A DNA stretch of 33,481 bases from an uncultured Flavihumibacter sp. (GTDB lineage Bacteria > Bacteroidota > Bacteroidia > Chitinophagales > Chitinophagaceae), in NCBI GenBank assembly GCA_946482545.1, contig CAMLRX010000047.1:1-33481 (forward strand), written 5' to 3'. Both the position numbers and the translations under genes were made by a program. The notes beneath the pieces are model-generated. The model did not search any database, was not told the origin of the DNA, and saw only the letters and a program-made list of their open reading frames with translations. The number at the start of each line of letters is the position of its first letter. The first letter of the stretch is position 1. Of this stretch, positions 26,545-33,481 are shown in pieces.

Positions 26545-26850
26545 ATGAAATCATTTTTTTCCAACCCTGTTACCCGTTTTAAATATACCGGCTACGCCGA
26601 GGCGATATCTTTTTTGCTTTTATTGGGCGTGGCCATGCCGCTGAAATACGGATGGGGAATGCCTGAAGCCGTGAAATACATGGGATGGGCGCATGGGGTG
26701 CTGTTTGTAGCTTATCTGTTCTTTCTACTGGAAGTAAAAAGCCTGATGAACTGGTCGTTCGGAAAGCTGGTACTGGGTTTTGTTGCCGCGCTTATTCCGT
26801 TCGGTCCTTTTTTACTGGAGAATGCGCTCTGGAGAAGGAAGGATCACTAA
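26545..26850 (+). CDS. DUF3817 small membrane protein
   Basis: This is a 101-residue inner-membrane protein with three predicted membrane segments (about residues 18-35, 46-63 and 73-92). The family pattern is clear: YTGYAEAISFLLLLGVAMPLKY, then GWAHGVLFVAYLFFLLEV, then FVAALIPFGPFLLE, with conserved Glu, His and Pro inside the membrane part. DUF3817 has no established function; the conserved polar residues hint at an integral-membrane carrier or complex subunit, which is speculation. The length is normal for the family. It is divergent from amtB. The gltD terminator hairpin lies beyond its stop, and no separate plus-strand T tract follows. Confidence 0.86.
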   Translation: MKSFFSNPVTRFKYTGYAEAISFLLLLGVAMPLKYGWGMPEAVKYMGWAHGVLFVAYLFFLLEVKSLMNWSFGKLVLGFVAALIPFGPFLLENALWRRKDH

Positions 26851-26916
26851 CAGGTGATTCAGTAATAATAAGTTGCTGGAGCGCATGGGTTTTTCAGAAC
26901 CGGGAAAGGTATAAAT

Positions 26917-26949
26917 GAAAAAGGGTGTATCTCCTGAAAGATACACCCT
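26917..26949 (-). terminator. Terminator of the gltBD operon
   Basis: AGGGTGTATCT and AGATACACCCT form a perfect 11-bp stem with a 6-nt loop. On the minus strand it is followed by TTTTT, 28 nt after the gltD stop. The plus-strand side lacks a T tract, so it chiefly serves gltD. Confidence 0.82.
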
Positions 26950-26976
26950 GTAGTTATAATATTGAATTGCGTTCGG

Positions 26977-28452
26977 CTAGATGGTGCTGAGCAGCAAAGA
27001 TTCATCCTTCGATTCAAGCAGGGAATGTCCCATCAGGTATTCATCCACTTTTCTCGCGCATTCCCTTCCTTCGCTGATGGCCCATACCACCAATGACTGT
27101 CCGCGGCGCATATCTCCTGCTGCGAATATCTTCGCGATATTGGTTTGGAATCCTTTTTCAGAAGCCCTTACGTTTCCTCTTTCATCCAGTTCCACTTCCA
27201 GTTCGCTGATCATGCCTTCTTTCTGCGGATGCAGGAAGCCCATGGCGAGCAATGCGAGCTGGCAGGGGATTTCCCTTTCGGAACCGGGAACTTCCACGAA
27301 GCTGGCAGGACGTCCTTCAGGGCCCGATTTCCATTCCAGGTCTACTATTTTCAACGCTTTCAGGTTGCCGTTTTCGTCTCCGATGAATGCTTTCGTGGCC
27401 ACTGCCCATTTTCTTTCCACGCCTTCTTCGTGTGAAGTGGTCGTTTTCAGTAGCATGGGGTAGGTGGGCCAGGGCATATAGCCTGTTCTTTCTGCCGGAG
27501 GCTGGGGCAGCAGTTCAAATTGTGTGATGGACTTCGCACCATGACGGTTAGAAGTACCTACACAGTCGGAGCCTGTGTCACCACCACCAATCACCACAAC
27601 ATCTTTTCCTTTGGCGTAAAGTTCCGCTTCGGTGAAGCTGCGGTTGCTCACGCGTTTGTTTTGTTGTTTCAGGAACTCCATCGCATAATGCACACCGTTG
27701 AACTGTCGGCCGGTTACACTCAGGTCGCGGGGGATGGTGGAACCGCCGGCCAGTACTATGGCGTGGTACTCGCGGAGCAGGTCGCTTACGGAAACATTCA
27801 CGCCTACGTTGGTATTGCAACGGAACTCGATGCCTTCTTCTTCCATTACGGCGATGCGCCTGTCGATTACGTTTTTCTCCAGCTTAAAATCGGGTATGCC
27901 ATACCGTAATAATCCACCTGGGGCATCGTCTCTTTCAAAAACGGTTACCCAGTGGCCGGCCTGGTTCAGTTGGGCTGCGGCTGCGAGGCCGGCGGGGCCT
28001 GATCCTACCACGGCAACTTTTTTACCTGTGCGCAAAGCTGGTTTCTTTGCTTTCACATAGCCTTTGCTGAACGCGATCTCGATGATGTGTTTTTCTATTT
28101 CCTCAATGGCTACTGGTGGCTGGTTGATGCCCAGTACGCAGGCGCTTTCGCAAGGGGCCGGACAAATTCTGCCGGTGAATTCAGGGAAATTGTTGGTGGA
28201 ACTGAGGATGTCGTAAGCCTCTTTCCATTTCTTTTTATATACCGCGTCGTTGAACTCCGGGATCACATTGCCCAGCGGGCAACCACTGTGGCAGAAGGGG
28301 ACACCGCAGTTCATGCAGCGCGCGGATTGTTGGTTGAGTTTTTCCTCGCTGTAGCTTTCTACAAACTCGTTGTAGTGTTTTATACGCTCCTGGGCGGGTT
28401 TTTTACCGGGCATTTCCCGGGTAAATTCTAAGAATCCTGTAGGCTTACCCAT
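26977..28452 (-). CDS. gltD: Glutamate synthase small subunit
   Basis: The 491-residue cytoplasmic flavoprotein takes electrons from NAD(P)H and passes them through FAD and Fe-S clusters to GltB. The N-terminal cluster domain shows C46, C49, C54 and C58 in ARCMNCGVPFCHSGCPLGN, and a second set C97, C101 and C105 in GRICPAPCESAC, as in GltD and related oxidoreductases. The FAD site is VAVVGSGPAGLAAAAQL (from about residue 146), and the NAD(P) site is DVVVIGGGDTGSDCVGT near residue 290. A C-terminal FAAGDMRRGQSLVVWAISEGR closes the FAD fold. Length fits the family (470-495). It follows gltB by 30 bp on the same strand and ends in a clear terminator, so the two form one operon. Confidence 0.97.
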   Translation of the reverse strand: MGKPTGFLEFTREMPGKKPAQERIKHYNEFVESYSEEKLNQQSARCMNCGVPFCHSGCPLGNVIPEFNDAVYKKKWKEAYDILSSTNNFPEFTGRICPAPCESACVLGINQPPVAIEEIEKHIIEIAFSKGYVKAKKPALRTGKKVAVVGSGPAGLAAAAQLNQAGHWVTVFERDDAPGGLLRYGIPDFKLEKNVIDRRIAVMEEEGIEFRCNTNVGVNVSVSDLLREYHAIVLAGGSTIPRDLSVTGRQFNGVHYAMEFLKQQNKRVSNRSFTEAELYAKGKDVVVIGGGDTGSDCVGTSNRHGAKSITQFELLPQPPAERTGYMPWPTYPMLLKTTTSHEEGVERKWAVATKAFIGDENGNLKALKIVDLEWKSGPEGRPASFVEVPGSEREIPCQLALLAMGFLHPQKEGMISELEVELDERGNVRASEKGFQTNIAKIFAAGDMRRGQSLVVWAISEGRECARKVDEYLMGHSLLESKDESLLLSTI

Positions 28453-28482
28453 ATTGGTAGATTGATCTTCTTTCTGAAATGA

Positions 28483-31400
28483 TTAGGATGTTTTTTTCTG
28501 GTTGAGTTCCGATTTTTTCTGCGCCAGCACTTTTTTGTAATCGCTCGGGAAAACTTTTACAAAATGCTGAAGCTGGTTTTCGAAATCATCAAGAACAAAA
28601 CGAGCCACGCTGCTGGCCGTGTAAGCGTAATGGCGCTGGATGAGGTCGAACAATTCCTGCGCATCTTCCTGCGAAACGGGATCAAGGTCTACCATTTCTT
28701 TGTTGCAGTTGGTGCTGAATTGTCCTTTCACATCATACACGTAAGCAATACCGCCGCTCATGCCCGCCGCGAAGTTGCGTCCGGTGCCGCCCAGGATCAC
28801 TACGCGCCCGCCGGTCATGTATTCACAACCATGGTCGCCGATGCCTTCTACTACGGCTACCGCGCCGGAGTTGCGGACAGCAAAGCGTTCGCCTGCTTTA
28901 CCACGGATGAAGGCTTCGCCGGAAGTGGCGCCATAGAAGGCCACATTTCCGATAAGGATATTGTCCTCGGGAACAAAGCCGGCATCTTTTGAAGGATAAA
29001 CCACCAGGCGTGCACCACTCAGGCCTTTGCCGAAGTAGTCGTTCGCGTCGCCTTCCAGTTCCAGGGTAATGCCGTTGGTGTTGAAGGCGCCGAAGCTTTG
29101 GCCTGCGGTTCCGGTGAATTTCAGGTGGATGGTATCTTCAGGTAATCCTTCCGCTTTGTAGCGTTTGGTCACTTCATTCGATAAGATGGTACCTACTGTA
29201 CGGTCTGTATTTTTTATGTTGAAACTTCCGAATACACGTTCTTTCTTTTCGAGGGCGGGCTTGGCCGTTTCCAGGAGTTTCCAGTCGAGTACATCGGCAA
29301 TACCATGGTCTTGCTCTTCCTGCTTGTACAAGCCTGTGAAGTCTGCTTCCGGTTCTTTGTACAGGATGGGAGATAGGTCAAGTTTGCTGTATTTCCAATG
29401 CGTAACGTTGTCTTTTGATTCCAGGAACTGAACTTGTCCCACCATTTCGTTTACGGTGCGGAAGCCCAGTTCTGCCATGATCTCACGGAATTCTTCGGTG
29501 ATGAAACGGAAGAAGTTTACCACGTGGTCGGCATTTCCGGTAAAGCGTTTGCGCAATTCAGGATCCTGGGTGGCAACACCTACAGGGCAGGTGTTCAGGT
29601 GGCATTTGCGCATCATGATGCAGCCTTCCACTATTAACGCGGCGGTAGCGATGCCCCATTCTTCCGCGCCAAGCAGAGTGGCGACGGCGATATCCCTTCC
29701 GGTTCTCAATTGTCCATCGGTTTGAACGGTCACACGGCTGCGCAGTTTATTTTTTACCAGTGTCTGGTGTGTTTCAGCCAGACCGAGTTCCCAAGGAAGT
29801 CCCGCATGTTTGATGGAGCTGATCGGTGATGCGCCGGTTCCGCCATCGTGTCCTGCGATCAGGATCACATCAGCTTTTGCTTTGGCCACGCCTGCGGCAA
29901 TGGTGCCCACGCCTGCTTTGGAAACGAGCTTCACATTGATGCGTGCCGCGCGGTTCGCGTTTTTCAGGTCGTAGATCAGCTGCGCCAGGTCTTCAATGGA
30001 ATAGATGTCGTGGTGCGGGGGAGGAGAGATCAGGCCCACACCTGGTGTGGAGTGCCGTACCCTGCCTATCCAGTCGTCTACTTTATGGCCGGGGAGTTGT
30101 CCGCCTTCTCCTGGTTTTGCACCTTGCGCCATTTTGATCTGGAGTTCATCTGCTTCTGTCAGGTAAAGGCTCGTTACCCCAAAACGTCCGGATGCCACCT
30201 GTTTGATGGAGGAGCGCATGGAATCGCCGTTTTCAAGTGGCGTGTAACGTGCATCATCTTCACCGCCTTCGCCGGTATTGCTTTTTGCGCCGATCCTGTT
30301 CATCGCGATGGCCAGCGTGGTATGCGCTTCCCATGAAATGGAACCGAAGGACATGGCACCGGTAGCAAAGCGTTTGAAAATGCTTTCTGCGGATTCTACC
30401 TCATCGATCGAGATAGAAGGGCGTAATTTTTTGAATTGGAACTGGCTGCGGAGCGTACATGCTTTTTCGCTCTGGTCATTCACCAGTTTCGAGTATTTCT
30501 TGAAAGTGCCGTAATCGTTGAGTTTGGTAGAATATTGCAGCAGGTGGATGGTGGCCGGATTGAAAAGGTGGAATTCCCCTTTGCGTTTCCATTGGTAGAT
30601 GCCGCCAACCGGTAACCTGTCTACCGGAACATTCTTTTTGCTGAAGCCCAGCGAGTGTTTGGCCAGTACTTCTTTCGCGATATCATCAAGGCCCATGCCC
30701 TGTATGCGCGATACGGCGCCTGTGAAGTATTGGTCCACGACTTCCTGGTTAAGGCCGAGTATTTCCATGATCTGTGCGCCCTGGTAAGATTGCAGGGTGG
30801 AGATGCCCATTTTGGAGAATACTTTCAGCAGTCCGTCACACACGGCTTTGATGTAGTTCTTGCGGAGGTCGTGCCATTCTTTATCGGTATCCAGTTCGCC
30901 GTTCCACTTCATGTTGCGGATGGTGGCCATGGCGAGGTATGGATTAATGGCTGTGGCGCCGAAAGCGAGCAGGCAGGCGAAATGGTGCACTTCCCATACA
31001 TCACCGGCTTCTACCACCAGTCCAACTTTTCCGCGGTATCCTTTGCGGATCAGGTGGTGGTGAACAGCGGAACAGGCCAGGAGAGAGGGGATGGGGGCGT
31101 GTTCAGAATCTATGGCACGGTCGGTGAGTACGATCACTTCAAAGCCATCTTCCACGGCATCCACTGCGTACCTGCAAAGGCGATCAAGTCCTTTTTTGAG
31201 TGAGCCTGCTTTACCGTCGGCACGGAAATAACATTGCAGTGTTTTTGCCTGGAACAAGCCGGTATCAATGCTGCGCAGCTTTTCCAGTTCTTTGCTGGAA
31301 AGAATCGGGTTGGGCAATGCCAGGGTATGGCAGTGCATGGGCGATTCGTTCAGCAGGTTGCCGTTGTTGCCAACGTAGGCTACAAGACTCATCACCAGTC

Positions 31401-33003
31401 TTTCCCGGATAGGATCGATAGGCGGATTCGTTACCTGTGCGAACAGTTGTTTGAAATAGCTGGTGAGGTGTTGCGGCTGGTCGGAAAGTATGGCCAGCGG
31501 CACGTCGGTGCCCATTGAGCCGATGGGTTCCTTCCCATCAAGCGCCATGGGTTTGAGTATCGTTTCAATATCTTCTGTGGAATAGCCGAATGCCTGGTGG
31601 TACTTCTGTACGGATTCATCTGAAAGATGCGTGAAAGTTACACGTGGCTCATCCAGTTCATCCAGCCGGATTTTATATTGGTTCAGCCAGTCGCCGTAAG
31701 GCTTCTGGGAGCAGATGGTATGTTTAAGTTCATCATCTGAAATAATGCGACCCTGTTCCATATCCACCACGAACATTTTTCCGGGCTGTAGCCGGCCCTT
31801 TTCAATGATGGTGGATTGATCGATGGGTAATGCGCCTGTTTCAGAAGCCATGATCACACGGTCATCCTTTGTAACACAGTAGCGGGAAGGACGAAGACCG
31901 TTCCTGTCGAGTGTCGCGCCGATCATTTTACCATCCGTGAAGGAGATGGACGCTGGTCCGTCCCAGGGTTCCATAATGGAAGCGTGGTATTCGTAAAACG
32001 CCTTTTTCACGGGGTCCATCTGGTCGTTGCCATCCCATGCTTCAGGGATGAGCATCATCATGACGTGTGGCAGACTTCTTCCGGTCAGCATCAGCAGTTC
32101 GATCACATTATCGAGGCAGGCGGAATCGGACTGAACGCCTGAAACGATCGGGAGGATCATTTCCAGTTCTTCCTTGCTGAAATAGGGCGTTTCAAAATTA
32201 TTTTCACTGGAGCGAAGCCAGTTGAGGTTGCCCTGCAAAGTATTGATCTCACCATTGTGCGCGATGTAGCGGAAAGGTTGTGCCAGTTTCCAGGAAGGGA
32301 AGGTGTTGGTCGCAAAACGGGAGTGTACCAGGCCGAAGGCGCTCACCATTCTTTTGTTGGAAAGATCGGTGAAATAGCTGCGTACCTGTGCGGTGGTGAG
32401 TTGTCCTTTGTACACGATCACTTTATGGGAAAGGGATGCCATGTAAAAGCCGATGGTATCCTTCTTCAGTACGCTCTGAATGGTATGTGTGGCGTAATTG
32501 CGGAGGATGAAAAGTTTTCTTTCGAAATCTTCGGTATCCTTAATATGATCCGGGCAGGCGATGAACACCTGTTCGATTTCCGGTTCTACGGAAAGCGCGG
32601 TGGATCCGATACCATCCTGGTTCACGGGAACCTTGCGGTAGGCGAGGATTTCGAGGTTCAGCTTCTCCGCTGCGCGGTTGAAAATGTCGCGGCATTCTTC
32701 CCTTAATTTAATTTCTCTCGGGAAGAAGATCATGCCTACGCCATACCTTCCGTAAGCAGGAAGATGTACGCCCAGCTTAAGGCATTCGTCGAAGAAGAAT
32801 TCGTGTGGAATCTGGATCATGATACCGGCACCGTCGCCGGTGTTGCTCTCACAGCCACAGGCACCGCGGTGTTCCATGTTCTCCAGGATGGTAAGCGCAT
32901 CTGTGATGTTCTGATGCGACTTGTTTCCTTTGATGCTCGCCACAAACCCGATCCCGCAGGCATCGTGCTCCATCTGCGGCAGATACAACCCTCCGTTTGT
33001 CAT
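28483..33003 (-). CDS. gltB: Glutamate synthase large subunit
   Basis: The 1,506-residue enzyme transfers the amide of glutamine to 2-oxoglutarate, giving two glutamates. A 15-residue propeptide (MTNGGLYLPQMEHDA) precedes nucleophile Cys16 of the class II glutaminase domain (about 16-430). A central domain follows. The FMN-binding synthase domain spans about 800-1190 and carries GEGGEDDARY, KPGEGGQLPGHKV and GHDGGTGASP. Its 3Fe-4S cysteines are C1128, C1134 and C1139 in CIMMRKCHLNTCPVG. The C-terminal GXGXG helix domain runs from about 1240 to 1440. All parts expected for bacterial GltB are present and uninterrupted. It is the first gene of gltBD. The 404-bp region upstream to the tRNA has no exact minus-strand TAnnTTTG box. 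Confidence 0.98.
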   Translation of the reverse strand: MTNGGLYLPQMEHDACGIGFVASIKGNKSHQNITDALTILENMEHRGACGCESNTGDGAGIMIQIPHEFFFDECLKLGVHLPAYGRYGVGMIFFPREIKLREECRDIFNRAAEKLNLEILAYRKVPVNQDGIGSTALSVEPEIEQVFIACPDHIKDTEDFERKLFILRNYATHTIQSVLKKDTIGFYMASLSHKVIVYKGQLTTAQVRSYFTDLSNKRMVSAFGLVHSRFATNTFPSWKLAQPFRYIAHNGEINTLQGNLNWLRSSENNFETPYFSKEELEMILPIVSGVQSDSACLDNVIELLMLTGRSLPHVMMMLIPEAWDGNDQMDPVKKAFYEYHASIMEPWDGPASISFTDGKMIGATLDRNGLRPSRYCVTKDDRVIMASETGALPIDQSTIIEKGRLQPGKMFVVDMEQGRIISDDELKHTICSQKPYGDWLNQYKIRLDELDEPRVTFTHLSDESVQKYHQAFGYSTEDIETILKPMALDGKEPIGSMGTDVPLAILSDQPQHLTSYFKQLFAQVTNPPIDPIRERLVMSLVAYVGNNGNLLNESPMHCHTLALPNPILSSKELEKLRSIDTGLFQAKTLQCYFRADGKAGSLKKGLDRLCRYAVDAVEDGFEVIVLTDRAIDSEHAPIPSLLACSAVHHHLIRKGYRGKVGLVVEAGDVWEVHHFACLLAFGATAINPYLAMATIRNMKWNGELDTDKEWHDLRKNYIKAVCDGLLKVFSKMGISTLQSYQGAQIMEILGLNQEVVDQYFTGAVSRIQGMGLDDIAKEVLAKHSLGFSKKNVPVDRLPVGGIYQWKRKGEFHLFNPATIHLLQYSTKLNDYGTFKKYSKLVNDQSEKACTLRSQFQFKKLRPSISIDEVESAESIFKRFATGAMSFGSISWEAHTTLAIAMNRIGAKSNTGEGGEDDARYTPLENGDSMRSSIKQVASGRFGVTSLYLTEADELQIKMAQGAKPGEGGQLPGHKVDDWIGRVRHSTPGVGLISPPPHHDIYSIEDLAQLIYDLKNANRAARINVKLVSKAGVGTIAAGVAKAKADVILIAGHDGGTGASPISSIKHAGLPWELGLAETHQTLVKNKLRSRVTVQTDGQLRTGRDIAVATLLGAEEWGIATAALIVEGCIMMRKCHLNTCPVGVATQDPELRKRFTGNADHVVNFFRFITEEFREIMAELGFRTVNEMVGQVQFLESKDNVTHWKYSKLDLSPILYKEPEADFTGLYKQEEQDHGIADVLDWKLLETAKPALEKKERVFGSFNIKNTDRTVGTILSNEVTKRYKAEGLPEDTIHLKFTGTAGQSFGAFNTNGITLELEGDANDYFGKGLSGARLVVYPSKDAGFVPEDNILIGNVAFYGATSGEAFIRGKAGERFAVRNSGAVAVVEGIGDHGCEYMTGGRVVILGGTGRNFAAGMSGGIAYVYDVKGQFSTNCNKEMVDLDPVSQEDAQELFDLIQRHYAYTASSVARFVLDDFENQLQHFVKVFPSDYKKVLAQKKSELNQKKTS

Positions 33004-33327
33004 TACAGTTAGATTTTAGATATACATTTATAATGGTTGACAACAAACTCGTTTCCCTGGTTCAGGGGCTTCAATACGGAGGCAATCGTTACCGAATAAA
33101 AATAAGAATTATTTCATAATTGATTGAAAAAAATCTAAGCGCTTCCTGAAAATATAAACAATCGGCAATGAAACGTTGGTTTGGTAAGATAAAATTCAAT
33201 AAAAAGAAGGGGAGGAAACTGGCGTTAAATACAGCGTTGTAAACGGGTAGAAAAAAGTAAATGAAGGGGTTACAAAAAAATGTTTCAAAAAAAGAGGAAC
33301 AAAATTTCAGAAATTGAAACTTTCCGT

Positions 33328-33335
33328 TACCTTTG
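33328..33335 (+). promoter_or_regulatory. -7 box of tRNA-Thr promoter
   Basis: TACCTTTG is an exact TAnnTTTG match. TTTC at 33305-33308, exactly 19 nt upstream, is a one-base variant of the -33 box. The predicted 5' leader before the tRNA is about 65 nt. Otherwise 33004-33327 holds only AT-rich sequence and the gltB upstream region. Confidence 0.68.
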
Positions 33336-33407
33336 CCTTCCCAAAAAAAACGGAGCGATCCGGAATAAATTGGAAGTTCTTTAGAAGATTGACATTCAAC
33401 TTTATAA

Positions 33408-33480
33408 GCCACTTTAGCTCAGTTGGTAGAGCAGCTGATTTGTAATCAGCAGGTCGTTGGTTCGAGTCCGACAAGTGGCT
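33408..33480 (+). tRNA. tRNA-Thr (anticodon TGT)
   Basis: This is a 73-nt cloverleaf. Acceptor stem GCCACTT pairs with AAGTGGC, the D arm has AGCTCAGTTGGTAGAGC, and the anticodon stem GCTGA/TCAGC closes the loop TTTGTAA with anticodon TGT, reading ACA. The T arm contains GGTTCGAGTCC. The discriminator base is T. CCA is either not encoded or cut by the window end after one C. It is probably the first of a tRNA group continuing to the right. Confidence 0.95.
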
Positions 33481-33481
33481 C

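Noticed and set aside
33089..33412. 107-codon minus-strand frame next to the tRNA
   Set aside because: It overlaps the tRNA and its promoter, is Phe-rich and low in complexity, and resembles no family.

Overview
This window is chromosomal DNA from a member of the Bacteroidota, most likely a Chitinophagaceae-type soil or freshwater bacterium. The evidence is the gene content (type III glutamine synthetase, a PorU2/PorV-type T9SS pair, the rpsU-xerC-hpf block, a DUF3817 protein) and the promoter style. At least eight genes carry the Bacteroidota -7 box TAnnTTTG, and Shine-Dalgarno sequences are almost absent except at rpsU. The family-level placement is inference from protein sequence style only.

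Layout: 1-2091 (minus) is a PIF1/RecD-like helicase with a C-terminal helix-turn-helix, cut off by the window edge. 2217-4409 (minus) is glutamine synthetase III, followed by a terminator and preceded by a palindromic operator-like element. 4583-5482 (minus) is a glycosyltransferase. 5587-8804 (plus) holds purL and proC, separated by a 177-bp element with inverted-repeat ends. 8894-10171 (minus) is tyrS. 10467-16639 (plus) is a translationally coupled pair, a PorV-like outer-membrane barrel and a giant gingipain-family peptidase (PorU2). 16677-18533 (plus) is an HscA-type Hsp70, tail-to-tail with riboflavin synthase at 18542-19129. 19231-20868 (plus) is rpsU, xerC and hpf. 20988-23564 (plus) is PEP carboxylase. 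23682-26248 (minus) is an ammonium transporter with a downstream porin. 26545-26850 (plus) is a small DUF3817 membrane protein. 26977-33003 (minus) is the gltBD glutamate synthase operon. 33408-33480 (plus) is tRNA-Thr(TGT).

Functional themes: nitrogen assimilation is heavily represented. AmtB plus a porin bring in ammonium, GSIII makes glutamine, GltBD makes glutamate, ProC runs the last step of proline synthesis from glutamate, and PEPC refills oxaloacetate for the carbon skeletons. No PII gene is present. A second theme is secretion (PorV-like barrel plus PorU2). A third is translation (tyrS, rpsU, hpf, tRNA-Thr). The region is largely core housekeeping, with no CRISPR array, insertion sequence, prophage or defence island. 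The most notable signals are regulatory: the lone strong Shine-Dalgarno at rpsU, a terminator hairpin that contains the xerC promoter, several probable leaderless starts, the palindrome at glnN, and the inverted-repeat element between purL and proC.
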